Positions 37,013-47,885 are shown, numbered from the stretch's first letter. The stretch is DNA of 64,000 nt from Plotosus lineatus (GCA_024760905.1 CM045746.1:12286966-12350965); one strand, 5' to 3'. Translations and numbers: made by a program. The notes: generated by a model not told the origin, from the letters alone.

Positions 37013-37335
37013 TAGGCAGTGGTGGTCTAGTGGATAGGGCGCAGGATCGCTGATCTGAAGGTTGGAGGTTCGAGTTCCCACAGGGTTGTCACTGTCCCCC
37101 CCCAGTGCAGCTAACTGGGTTATCAAAGGCGCGCCATGTCTCTCACTGTCTATGGTGAGAGGCATGTAAAAGAACCATTGCTGACTTTCGTAAAGAGTAC
37201 GCTGCAAAGCCGTCAGCGTGTTTCTACGACCTGGAGAGGGATGGGCGCCGCCAGGCCAAAAATCAGCCCAAGTCTCGCCATGAAGGCGCCCCAACGACAT
37301 CCCCGGATGTTAAGGGATAAGTGAAGTGAAGTGAA
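37013..37335 (+). mobile_element. SINE family A with a third type of 3' tail
   Basis: Normal family A head and body to gccgtcagcgtgtttctacg, then cctggagagggatgggcgcc, aatcagcccaagtctcgcca, ggcgccccaacgacatcccc and a gtgaagtgaagtgaa end, unlike either the L2-like or RTE-like tail. Confidence 0.7.
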
Positions 37336-37594
37336 TTCTCCCTGTCTGTTTTCTGCCCACAAAGATGCGGCTAATAAATGACTCTGACTAGACAGAAACT
37401 TCCGAAAAGCTTAAATGAAGCATCATGAGTTTCCTTAGTGTTATGTTAATGAGAAATATACAAGATGAATAGAAAATTTGCCCAAAAGCTTCTTCTCAGT
37501 TTTGGCTCAGATTGTAATGGAGAGCAATAGTAAAACTGTGGTTTATTTATTTATTTATAATGAATTTATAATTATATAAATAATAATTATTCCG

Positions 37595-37735
37595 AAAGTA
37601 TGGGATTCATGCCTCATTGCCACCAAGCCGCTACTATTGGGCCTTTGAGCAAGGGCAGTAATCCTCAATTGCTCAGTTGTATAAAATGATAAATGTAAGT
37701 CTCTTTGGATAAGGATGTCTGAGTGTCAGTATACG
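37595..37735 (+). repeat. dispersed fish repeat fragment
   Basis: ttgagcaagggcagtaatcc, tcaattgctcagttgtataa and gtctctttggataaggatgt is a phrase familiar from many fish genomes. The element class is not assigned. Confidence 0.4.
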
Positions 37736-37747
37736 CAATGTTCATAA

Positions 37748-37811
37748 ATATGTCATCATCATCATCATCATCGTCATCGTCATCATCATCATCATCATCA
37801 TCATCATCAAG
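37748..37811. repeat. (CAT)n trinucleotide repeat
   Basis: Mostly TCA/CAT units with CGT interruptions. Confidence 0.92.
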
Positions 37812-38275
37812 GTCCATAGCCGTCTGGCTGTAGGTGCACTTTACTGTCTTCTACCAGACGTTTCCAATTTCCTCTGTCGGCTGCATACTTTGTAACAATG
37901 GAGGACGAGGTTGTTTTTATCCTGGGCCTCAAATGATCTGGTATGTGGTTTCTTTATGATGTAAACATGCTAAGTGTTCCAATAGGCAAAATTCCCTCGT
38001 CGTGCCCAACTCTCCTCCAGGCATGGATGGCAGATGGCTCCCGAGTGAGATCATCCGCCCACTGGCAGGTTTTGTTTTTCGTCCTGATATGAACACACAC
38101 ACACACACACCTCATCAAGATAAACTTGATGGGGGAGTTGGTTTAGTCGCCTACCACCTGACCATGAGACAGGTAGTGCAGGATTACATGGGACCTGACC
38201 CGACATAAACATGTGTCCTATGCTAATGTTCCTTTCTATCTTTCTCTCATATACATGTACATGCATGTATGTGAG

Positions 38276-38276
38276 T

Positions 38277-38323
<47 letters not shown>

Positions 38324-38324
38324 C
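38276..38324. repeat. (GT)n(TA)n microsatellite flanking Penelope-like fragment
   Basis: Runs directly into the acacaaaaggacaggac border. Confidence 0.95.
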
Positions 38325-38582
38325 ACAAAAGGACAGGACAAAGGCTTTCTATTGAAACTCCATTTATCACTACAGATCTGTTTCGAGGGGTGGTGAAACC
38401 ATCCCCTCTCTTCAGGTGATTACAGAAGAAGTGATAAATGGAGTGTAATATGGAGTGTAATATGGAGTGTAATGTAGTGATAAATGGAGTTTCAATAGAA
38501 AGCCTTTGTCCTGTCCTTTTGTTTATTTGCTCTATCAAAAAGTATTGAGCACTCTCCTACGGAAGGATCTACTCAGAAAATC

Positions 38583-38584
<2 letters not shown>
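38325..38584. mobile_element. Penelope-like element fragment in inverted arrangement
   Basis: aaaaggacaggacaaaggc ... ccatttatcactac at 38327-38373 is repeated in reverse at 38473-38520, with short gagtgtaatatg repeats between. The 3' part (tcaaaaagtattgagcactc, ctacggaaggatctactcag) recurs at 55065-55125. Both copies are set in TA repeats. Assignment to Penelope rests on the hammerhead-bearing repeat and these recalled motifs. Confidence 0.6.
38361..38440 (-). ncRNA. candidate hammerhead ribozyme (type I layout)
   Basis: Minus strand, 5' to 3': helix I strand ending ATCAC (38420-38416), core CTGAAGA (38415-38409), helix II GAGGGG/CCCCTC with an inner TGG/CCA pairing (38408-38385), core GAAA (38384-38381), helix III CAG-AT-CTG (38380-38373), TA cleavage dinucleotide (38372-38371), helix I partner GTGATAAATG (38370-38361). 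GTGAT pairs with ATCAC, and an outer CATTTATCAC (38440-38431) can pair all ten bases instead. All invariant core bases are present; position 7 is A, a position that tolerates change. Two-base helix III loops are known for Penelope-like and retrozyme hammerheads. Activity is untested. Confidence 0.72.

Positions 38585-38649
<65 letters not shown>
38585..38649. repeat. (TA)n(CA)n microsatellite
   Basis: Separates the Penelope-like fragment from a family D Tigger-like fragment. Confidence 0.95.
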
Positions 38650-38652
<3 letters not shown>

Positions 38653-38958
38653 GGATCCCTAACTTTCCATAGTTAATTGGGTCCAAGACCACCGCGACCA
38701 TTGAATTCCATGAGGTAGGATCAACAACCCCCCCCATGACGTTATATGAACATGTATATGTGAATATAATATCAATAAATAGATACATATTCAATGCTAT
38801 AAATGCTTATAATAACAATTAAACATTCAAAAATAATGCATAAGATGTAAATAAAATATAAATACACACACGGGCAGACACACATATGCATACAGATGCA
38901 CGTGCACACACTCAGATGCACACCTCACATTAAAATGTAAATAGTTTTGATGGTCTAA
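38650..38958 (+). mobile_element. Tigger-like MITE, family D, 3' truncated
   Basis: Left end cagggatccctaactttcca and family D interior; the right half is replaced by a LINE fragment. Confidence 0.68.
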
Positions 38959-38959
38959 T

Positions 38960-39224
38960 GAGACCAAGCAGTTGAGAGAAATACGCCGACAAATGAAATG
39001 AAGCGGAACACCTAGAGATAACATTGATTACTCAGTGGTCTGCAAGGAGATACGACGAGGAATGGCAGAGGAGATCAATGCTTACAATGAAGAGGAACAG
39101 CTGACAGCTCTGGAGAACAATAAAGGGCTACGACGAACACAGAAAGATCAGTGTATAGGCAGAAATAAGATCACTGCACTTAAGGAAGCAGATGGCACAC
39201 TCATCCATGACTTGGATGAATAAC
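38960..39224 (+). pseudogene. RTE-like LINE fragment (linker between endonuclease and RT)
   Basis: IRRGMAEEINAYNEEEQLTA, LENNKGLRRTQKDQCIGRNK and ITALKEADGTLIHDLDE resemble the spacer before the RT domain in RTE-type LINEs, including the KDGT/ADGT-type turn. Only this section is present. Confidence 0.5.
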
Positions 39225-39344
39225 ATGGACAGAATGATAAACCTTCAATACACGAATAATAGCTTTAGATAATAATTATGTAATTAGTTACACTTTGCCA
39301 ATTGATAGTGTTTGACATGTTCAAATTTTCTTTGTTATCTGTCT

Positions 39345-39505
39345 GTCTTCCTTTCGACTTTTTCCCTTTTACTTGGGAGTCACCACAGCGAATCATCTGA
39401 CTCGCACGTTTGATTTGGCAGAGGTTTTTATGCTGGATGCCCTTCCTGTCACAACCTTTTTTAGCAAAAGACAGAAACACGCTGACGGCTTTAAATGCCA
39501 ATACT
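39345..39505 (-). mobile_element. SINE family A, RTE-type tail fragment
   Basis: Reversed RTE end (cctttcgactttttccctt), ggatgcccttcctgtcaca, then a short piece of family A body (gacagaaacacgctgacggc). Confidence 0.65.
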
Positions 39506-40325
39506 TCAGTGGTTGGTGGGGGCACAAGATATACTGTGTAACATGGACAGGAGGTGTTATGTATATCATTGATCTTGTTTCAAGTCGGGTGTTTATTTAC
39601 CAATTTTGCCACACACACACAAATTCTGTGGTTCACTGTACATGCACCAGTGCTCCGAGTCATGTGGGTATTGGATCTGTGGAGACTTTAGCAGAGACTC
39701 AGTGTGACATAAACATAATGAGGTCTTTCTCCTGTCATAAAGTTGAGCGTGAAAAAAGGTGTTCATTAGGAAGTATTTGAATTATTTCAAAAACTGTGTT
39801 CACCATATATACATATTTTGATGATATTATTTCTCAGACATGCACTAAAGATTTTCATGCATTGATTCGCAAATAAACTTGGAGATGGAAATGTTTACTC
39901 AAATTTGAAGTTATGTAGTTGGGTACTGTATTCGGAAAATGTACCAGTTTCATGATCAGACCCATATACTAGTATATATGACAGGATATACAGAGGTCAG
40001 AAGATTTGCCTCAGAAGACTTGTCTGTAGAAACTATATAGGAGATGAAGTCCCAAAATATGGAAACAAATTTCTGTCAAAAACCCCAACACGCTGCTGCA
40101 TTTGATAAAGAATTGCTTTGCTGGGATTCGCAGGAAAAAAAATTGTGCTGATGGGGCTTTCGCCAAGTATTCAAAGGCAACAAATATTGACCTTCACCAA
40201 AGAGTTGCTAACAGTCTTTATTATTTGCAAACAGTTGCTGAAATGATTCATAAAGGCTCTTAAATAGTTTCTAGAGTTCACTGATTGGTGAAGCCAAAAT
40301 AACCTTGACAACATTCTGTTTGCAA
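39506..40325. other. intergenic, nothing recognised
   Basis: No gene, repeat family or regulatory motif could be supported here. Confidence 0.4.
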
Positions 40326-40329
40326 CTAT

Positions 40330-40508
40330 TTGTTCAGTTCATTTTCTGTAACCACTTCATCCTAATTAGGGTCGCGGGGAGGCTGGTGCCCATCTCAGCC
40401 AACTCAGAGCGAGGGCAGAGTACACCCTGGACAGCTCGCCAGGCCATCGCAGGGCGGAAACACGCTGACGGCTTTGCAGCCTACTCTTGTCGAAAGTCAG
40501 CAATGGCA
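40330..40508 (-). mobile_element. SINE family A, 3' part
   Basis: Reversed tail and part of the body (ggtcgcggggaggctggtgc to gtcgaaagtcagcaatgg). The head is missing. Confidence 0.7.
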
Positions 40509-40604
40509 ACTATTTGTGGAAAATTTAATTTGTAAAGAATCTCTGAACGTGCTCAAAATTACTTTGCAATAGGAAAAACTGTTTGCTAGCTCTTTTGCAA
40601 CCTT

Positions 40605-43600
40605 TTATGAACCCTCATCCTCATCCTCATCTTCTTCCGCTAAGTCCGGGGTCGGGTCGCGGGGGCAGCAACCTAAGCAAAGAGGTCCAGACATCCCTCT
40701 CCCCATCCACTTCCTCCAACTCTTCGGGGGGACACCGAGGCGGTCCCAGACAAGCCGAGAGACATAGTCCCTCCAATGTGTTCTAGGTCGACTCTGGGGT
40801 CTCTTCCTGGTTGGACATGCCCGAAACACCACACCAGGGAGGGGTCCGGGAGGCATTCTGACCAGATGCCCAAGCCACCTCAACCGGCCCCTCTCAATGC
40901 AGAGGAGCAGCAGCTCTACTCCGAGCTCTCCATGGATGGTAGAGCTTATCACCTTATCTCTAAGGGACAACCTCGCCACCCGGCAAAGGAAGCTCATTTG
41001 AGCCGCTTGTATCTGCGATCTTGTTCTTGCGGTCACTACCCAAAGCTCATGGCCATAGGTGAGGGTTGTAATGTAGATCGACTGGTAAATTGAGAGCTTC
41101 GCCTTGCGGCTCAGCTCATTCTTCAACATGACGGACCGGTACAGGCTCTGTTTAACAGCAGAAGCTGTAACGATTCGTCTGTCAATCTCCCGCTCCAGCC
41201 TTACCTCATTCGTGAACAAGACCCCAAGATACTTAAATTCCTCCACTTGGGGCAGGACCTCATTCCCGACCCGTAGGGTGCATTCCACTCTTGTCCAACT
41301 GAGAACCATGGCCTCGGACTTGGAGGTACTGATCTTCATCCAGGCTGCTTCACACTCCGCTGCGAATCGCTCCAATGAGAGCTGGAGGTCCTGACTTGAT
41401 GAAGCCAAAATGACAACATCATCCGCAAAAAGCAGAGATGAGATCCAATGGCCACCAAAGCAGAACCCCTCAACATCTCGACTGCGCCTAGAAATTCTGT
41501 CCATAAAAATTATGAACAGAATCGGTGACAAAGGACAGCCTTGGCGGACTTCAACTCCCACCGAAAACGAATTCAACCTGTTATTACCAATACAGACCAA
41601 ACTCTGGCTCCGGTGATACAGCGACCGAATGGCCTGTGGCAACGGGTCCGGAACGCCGTACTCCTGGAGCACGCCCCACAAGATTGTTCGAAGGACACTG
41701 TCGAAACCCTTCTCCAAATCCACAAAACACATGTGGACAGATTGGGCAAACTCCCATGCCCCCTCCAAAATCCTCTGGAGCGTCTAGAGTTGGTCAAGAG
41801 TGCTACGGCCAGGACGAAAACCACATTGTTCCTCCTGAATCCGAGGTTCGACTATCGGTCGGATCCTCCTCTCCAGTACCCCTGCATAGACTTTCCCAGG
41901 TAGGCTGAGGAGTGTGATTCCCCGATAATTGGAACACACCCTCCGGTCCCCCTTCTTAAAAATAGGGACCACTACCCTGGTTTGCCAATCTAGAGGTACA
42001 GCCCTCGATGACCAAGTAATTTTGCAGAGACTGTTAACCAAGACAGTCCAACAGCATCCAGAGCCCTGAGATATTCTGGGCGGATCTTGTCCAACCCCGG
42101 AGCTCAACCACCGAGGAGCTTTTTGACAAGCTCAGTGACCTCCACTCCTGTAATGGGCAGACCCCCACCGAAACCCCCAGGGTCTTCCTCCTTCACGGAG
42201 GTCGTGTTGATGGGATTGAGGAAGTCCTCAAAGTATTCCCTCCACCTCTTGACGACATCCCAGTCGAGGTAAGCAGCTCCCCACCTCCACTGTAAACAGT
42301 GTTTGTGGAGAACTGCCCCCTCCTGAGGCGTCGGATAGCGGTCCAGAACCTTTTTGAGGCCAACCGGTAATCACTCTCCAGGCCCTCACCGAACTCCTCC
42401 GTTTGGCCTGCTGGTACCTGTCCACTGCCTTGGGAGTGCCACAGGCTGATTAAACCCGATAGGCCTCCTTCTTCAGCTGGACGGCCCCCTTCACCACAGG
42501 TGTCCACCACCAGGTTCGAGGGTTAACGCCATGACAAGCACCGACGACCTGGTGGTGGACACCTGTGGTGAAGGGGGCCACCAGATTCGGGGGTTAACGC
42601 CACGACAAGCACCGACGACCTTTCGGCCAGAGCTATGGGCTGCTGCCTCAGCAATGGAGGCACAAAACATGGCCCATTCGGATTCCATGTCCCCTGCCTC
42701 CTCCGGGACTTGGTTGTAGCTCTGCCGGAGGTGGGAGTTAAAGGCCTCTCGGACAGGGGACTCTGCCAAACGTTCCCAGCAGACCCTGATTACATGGTTG
42801 GGCCTGTCAGATCTGGAAGGCAGCCTCCCCCACCACCGAAACCAACTCACCACCATGTAGTGATCGGTAGACAGCTCAGCTCCTGTCTTCACCCGAGTGT
42901 CCAATACATATGGCCGCAAGTCCGGTGAGATGACTACAAAGTCAATCATTGAACTGCGACCTAGGGTGTCCTGGTGCCAAGTGCACCTATGGGCACCCTT
43001 ATGTTCGAACATGGTGTTCGTGATAGACAAACTGTGACGAGCACAGAAGTACAACAATGAAACACCATTCGGGTTCAGACTGGAGAGGCCGTACCTACTA
43101 GTCACACCATCGTTGCCCACATGGGTGTTGAAATCTCCCAAGACAACGAGTGAGTCTCCCGAGGGAGTGTTCTCTGCATAAGCACAAATAACAGTCAGGA
43201 CCCATCCCTCCACCCGAAGATGGAGGGAAGCTACCCTTTCGTCAACTGGGGAGAACCCCAACATTTGGGTCCCGAGATGGGGGGGCAACAAGAATGTCCA
43301 CACCGGCTCGCCGCCTCTACCCATGAGCAACTCCAGAATGGAATAAGATCCAGCCTCTCTCGAGATGGGTAGTTCCAGAGTCCAAGCTATGCGTTGAGGT
43401 GAGCCCGACTATATCTAGTCGGTATCTCTCCACCTCACGCACCAGATCAGGCTCCTTCCCCAACAGAGAAGTGACATTCCATGAGTACAGAGTGAGTAAC
43501 CGAGGATCAGTCCGACAGAACCCATGCCTTTGGCTGCCACCCAACTCACATTGCACCCCGACAACGAACCCCAACAACCCAACATTTGGTACATTCCTCG
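40605..43600 (-). pseudogene. APE-type non-LTR retrotransposon (LINE), endonuclease + reverse transcriptase, broken
   Basis: Read on the minus strand from about 43,577. The endonuclease begins LTLYSWNVTSLLGKEPDL and continues LVVLGDFNTHVGNDG, TMFEHKGAHRCTWHQ and SDHYMV-like STDHYMVVSW (43,330-42,491). The RT begins around 42,107-41,784 (WQTRVVVPIFKKGDRRVCSNYRGITLL) and continues in a 387-residue frame, 41,768-40,605: LEKGFDSVLR, VRQGCPLSPILFIIFMDRIS and LLFADDVVILASS (catalytic FADD), then ELSRKAKLSIYQSIY and LRWLGHLVRMPPGPLPG. A GGATGAGG-like repeat ends it (cctcatcctcatcctcatct). Frames are broken at about 43,320, 42,490 and 41,775. The exact clade (RTE, I or Rex group) is not certain. Confidence 0.8.
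42483..42621. repeat. local inverted/direct duplication inside the LINE
   Basis: A 29-base segment at 42483-42511 is repeated inverted and exact or near-exact at 42551-42579, and the intervening 39 bases (42512-42550) recur directly at about 42580-42620. This interrupts the LINE reading frame. Confidence 0.8.
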
Positions 43601-43689
43601 GTATTCATCGCTCCGAGAGATATACGCTTAAGAACACAGCCTGCATCCTTGTGATGGTTGTAGATTCACTGAGAGACTGGTTGTAGAGT

Positions 43690-44480
43690 AAACCTGCAGT
43701 TAAGAGAGGTGCCAAGAGCTTTAATGCCTATTTTGAGGAGTTTAAGAGCATTGGGCAGAGATGGGTCCCTGGGGCCATTACATCTCTCCTGGTATAGTAT
43801 GTGATGCTCTTCCTATGCTCAGGAGGATTGTTATTGCTGCTGACGTCACCCTGGATTTCGAAAGCATAGATAACTTTAGCCTTCTTTATGATTGTAGTGA
43901 GCCTCGTCAATGGTTCATTGAGTGCAGCTGCATCAACAGACATGAATGCAGGGTCATAAGCACTTAGCAGACACAAGCCTCTTTATTTAGCCAGGGTTTC
44001 CAGTTGGGGTGAACAATGACTTTTCTTCTAGTGGTGACAGCATCAACACATTTCTGATATAGCATATAACTTAGTACTGATGACGTCTACTTGTACTCAT
44101 CCAAGTCTCAATACTGTACATCATTACGATGCTGCTGGTTCTCTGAAGATCTGCCAGTCCATATAATCAAAGCAATCCTGTAGGATGGAGGTGGAATCAC
44201 TTGGCCAAACTGTGATAGTCTTTTGTTGTTTTCTTGGATTTTGGCTGATGTCTTTTAACAGGAACTAGATAGATTGTGATAGTGATAGATTGAGATGTGA
44301 CCTGAGATGATGAGAAGGGGGTGAGAGGTTGCCTTGCATGTCCAACATCTGTTTGTATACCTTGGTACCACAAGGTATCACATATGGCAGTGGTTATGGG
44401 GCTAATGCTGCTGAACACAGTTTTAGACTTCCAGTTTTGTGCCATTCCCAACAAATGAGCTAAAGTTACCCATGTCTTCA
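43690..44480 (-). pseudogene. L2/CR1-like LINE fragment, degenerate
   Basis: On the minus strand, LVPVKRHQPKSKKTTKDY-like text, then DYMDWQIFREP, a cysteine-rich segment and NWKPWLNKE resemble the spacer between endonuclease and RT in L2-type LINEs of fish. Many stops. Confidence 0.5.
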
Positions 44481-44816
44481 TTCATTTTCTGAACTGCTTA
44501 ATAATAATTAGACTTCCAGGGAGGCTGGCGCTCATCCCAGCCGACTCTGGGTGAGGGCAGAGTACACCCTGGGCAGCTTGCCAGGCCATCACAGGGCAGA
44601 AGCATGCTGACGGCTATGCAGCTACTCTTGACGAAGGTCAGCGATGGTTCTTTTACATGCCTCTCACCACAGGCAGTGGGAGACATGGCCGTCCTTTGAT
44701 AACCCAGTTAGCTGCACTGGAAGGGCAGTGACAGGTTGTTGATGGTGGGGCTTGGGCCCCCAACCTTGGGATCAGGAATCCAGCACCTTACCACCAGGCC
44801 ACCACTGCCCGTCCCA
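44480..44816 (-). mobile_element. SINE family A, full length
   Basis: Complete reversed copy: tail at 44483, body, and head with reversed A box (accaccaggccaccactgcc). Confidence 0.8.
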
Positions 44817-45021
44817 ATAATAAATTAAAATAAAAGAGTATTGTCTGTGGTACTACGCTAAAAAATTTACTTTTATTGATAGGAGGCGTAATGCTGTTTA
44901 TTCCCAGCCGTGTCCAGGAATATAAAATATATTACCATTGTTCTTAAGTAATGTAACTAAGTGTACTCTGCAACTGGTTATTTTAAAAACCATAAATGTC
45001 ACATAATATTATCATCACCAC

Positions 45022-45022
<1 letters not shown>

Positions 45023-45059
<37 letters not shown>
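45023..45059. repeat. (GT)n microsatellite
   Basis: About 18 units. Confidence 0.95.
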
Positions 45060-45060
<1 letters not shown>

Positions 45061-45386
45061 GCCCCAAAAGGATCACACTACAAAATTACAATAACTTGCT
45101 TTATTGGCAATGCTTGAGAAATTATTGTTAAACTAATTAATTACTGTACACTCTTAAAATTAAAGAGCAGGTTTTTTATACTGAGTAATTTACTGAGTGG
45201 GTGTAGGATTCTCAGCTTATGTTGTGATTTATATCTATACAAATAATTAATATCTATTTATCATTTACTACATTAAAAATGTAAACTGTAAAATATGAAT
45301 TTTTAAAAATAAAACATACATCATGTCCAAAAAAATGTAAAAAATTTAACCCACCCAATTATAAATGATGAGTAAAATAATTGAAG

Positions 45387-45421
45387 ACAGACAGACAGAC
45401 CGACAGACAGATAGATAGATG

Positions 45422-45461
<40 letters not shown>

Positions 45462-45476
45462 CTTTATTAATCCCAG
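45387..45476. repeat. (GACA)n(GATA)n repeat with retroposon-like end
   Basis: Tetranucleotide run followed by tactttattaatcccagagt, a phrase common at ends of fish retroposons. Confidence 0.85.
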
Positions 45477-45628
45477 AGTGAAATTTCCAAGTTAATAGAA
45501 AAGCAATTTCTGTCAAAAAAATAAAATTAAAGTAATAACATGTATAATTTTAAAAACATTTAACTTGAAATCAGTTAGAATCTGCTTTTATTTGTGCTTC
45601 TAAAGCGTTAGTAAAATGAAAACACTGA

Positions 45629-46150
45629 CTATTCGCAGATAAATATATTTGTTGATGAAGTGTGCCACCTAGAGGCTGACAACTTATTATTCACTAGAAA
45701 ATCTTCTTTCCTTTCGGCTGCTCCCTTCAGGGGTCGCCACAGCAAATCATCCGTCTCCATCTCACCCTGTCCTCTGCATCTTCTTTTTTGACTCCAACGA
45801 CCTTCATGTCTTCCTTTACCACATCCATAAATCTTCTCTTTGGTCTTCCTCTGGGCCTTCTGCCTGGTAGTTCCAAGCATCCTACTACCAATATATTCAC
45901 TATCCCTCCTCTGTACATGTCCAAACCATCTCAATCTAGCCTCTCTGACTTTGTCTCCAAAACATGTTACATGGGCTGTCCCTCCGATATACTCATTCCT
46001 GATCCTATCCATCCTCGTTACTCCCAGAGAGAACCTCAACATTTTCATCTCTGCTACCTCCAGCTCTGCCTCCTGTCTTTTCCCCAGGGCCACTGTTTCT
46101 AAACCATACAACATCGCTGGCCTCAACACCGTCTTGTACACTTTTCCTTT
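45629..46150 (-). pseudogene. RTE-type LINE 3' end, 5' truncated
   Basis: About 155 codons in one frame: MYKTVLRPAMLYGLETVALG, KRQEAELEVAEMKMLRFSLG, VTRMDRIRNEYI, VREARLRWFGHVQRRDSEYI. These are the C-terminal motifs of RTE-clade reverse transcriptases. The 3' end (gggtcgccacagcaaatcat, 45732) is the source type for the RTE-tailed SINE copies. Confidence 0.75.
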
Positions 46151-46159
46151 CCTTTCCTG

Positions 46160-46240
46160 AGCTGTTCAGGATGTACCCCAGAGTTGGCTGAGATTGGCCC
46201 AGCCTCCCCGTGACCCTAATAAGGATTAAGCGAGTCCTCC
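46160..46240 (-). mobile_element. SINE tail fragment
   Basis: gagctgttcaggatgtaccc, agcctccccgtgaccctaat and aggattaagcgag read forward as a degenerate L2-like tail, placed directly at the 5' break of the RTE LINE. Confidence 0.5.
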
Positions 46241-46357
46241 ACAACTCATGTGACAAGTTTGCAGCAGTAAGAGAGCAAGACTTGACCATGCCAGGGAATG
46301 ACAGAAAATGAAGAGTTCTATCCCAGAGCATTGGCAGAGGTGGTTAATCCTGTATTG

Positions 46358-46515
46358 GTGCAGTGGTGGCCTGGTGGTAAGGTGTTTGATTACTGATCCC
46401 AACGTTGGTGGTTCAAGCCCATTGGCAACGGTTGTCAGTGCTGTCCCCCCCCAGTGCAGCTAACTGGGTTACCAAAGGCCGGCTATGCCTCTCACTGGCT
46501 GTGGTGAGAGGTTAT
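46358..46515 (+). mobile_element. SINE family A, 5' part
   Basis: Head (gtggcctggtggtaaggtg, ggttcaagcccatt) and the first half of the body to ctctcactggctgtggtgag. Confidence 0.7.
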
Positions 46516-46611
46516 TGGTGTAAAATTGAGAAGTTAGTACTTACAGTTGTGTTTTGGTAAGGAACTAATTAGTCATGTTAAATTGTGATGTTTTTCAAAA
46601 ACCATGGACGA

Positions 46612-47178
46612 CAGGGATCCCTCGCTACTTCGCGCTTCAATTCATACGGCTTCAGTGCATCACGTTTTAAAAAAAAAACAAAAAAACATTGAATTAAAAA
46701 ATGAGGAAATTAAGGAAGAACAGGGGAAAAGTTAAGGAAAATGCTGAAAAACAAGGCCAATTATCTAACAAAAAAAAAAAAAAACAAACCCAAAAAAAAC
46801 AAAAACAAAAACTGACCCAAAACCTCCCAACAAAACTAGGTACATTTTTATGTGAGGTGCCTATCTGAGTATGTGCACGCACATCTGTGTGTGCGTGCAT
46901 GGGTGCGCACACACAGATGCATGTGCACACACTCAGATGTGCACCTCACCTAAAAATGTATGTGTATGTGTGTGTATTTATATTTTATTTACATCTTATG
47001 CACGAAGTTTTAATGTTTAATTGTTATTATAAGCATTTATAGCATTGAATATGTATTTATTGATATTATATACACGTACGTATATTTCAGTCGGGCTTTG
47101 GGGTTGATCCTACTTCGTGGAATTCGTGATCGTGGGGGATGTCGGTCCCAATTAACCGCGGAAAGTGAGGGATCCCTG
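46612..47178 (-). mobile_element. Tigger-like MITE, family D, complete (567 bp)
   Basis: Left end cagggatccctcgctacttc, right end ...aaagtgagggatccctg; reverse orientation of 23244-23718. It has TA at the right end but GA rather than TA at the left. Confidence 0.75.
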
Positions 47179-47179
47179 T

Positions 47180-47700
47180 AGGATATTCTTTTAAAGGCCC
47201 TGAACTGAAAATGCATACAGAGACTGCTTCAGCGCAGGACGCACACACCAAATGTATGGTTGTCAAATTGATAACCTTTGGGTCTTCAAATGAGTATACC
47301 TTAACCGACGACCCATGACCCTCCCGGGTCATCATTTCCTACCACAGTAAACAGACAATGAATCAACTTACCCACTTTGAGAATTCTAAATCAGATTAGG
47401 CTCTATGAAACTGCAACAAAAACAACCGCACCGGTCGGACTCGGTTATTGGACACGGCTGCACTCCACCTTTGGAGATATTCCGCTAAACCACAGCACAT
47501 GATAAGGACAATGAATCCAAGCCCTGCATCAATTCCTTTGGAATGTTTGCAAATCCTAGGGTGATGACCCAGGGAGGTTAGCAGCGGGTCACTACTCAGC
47601 TTGATGAAGGTGGTTGTGCAGTGAAGACCCAATCACTAAAGTGTGTTGATTACATTACAGGGTCGTCAAAATACACTGAAATAATACTTCTATACTTTCA
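47180..47700. other. intergenic, nothing recognised
   Basis: Moderate GC content without stable reading frames or recognisable repeats. Confidence 0.35.
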
Positions 47701-47704
47701 TTCA

Positions 47705-47824
47705 CTTATTTGCTGAACTGATTAATTCTATTAGGGTCATGGGGAGGCCGGAGCCTATCTCGGCCAACACTGGGCAAAATCAGGGTATAACCTGAACAGT
47801 TTGCCAGTCTATTGCAGGGACTGC

Positions 47825-47885
<61 letters not shown>

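Noticed and set aside
40776..41903. Several open frames of 96-127 codons on the + strand
   Set aside because: They are shadows on the strand opposite the LINE reverse-transcriptase frame, which carries the recognisable motifs.
37748..45476. CRISPR-like array from regularly repeated short units
   Set aside because: The repeats are microsatellites and dispersed SINEs in a eukaryotic genome; there is no spacer structure.
45788..46160. Frames of about 105 codons on the + strand
   Set aside because: Antisense shadows of the RTE-type LINE C-terminal frame.
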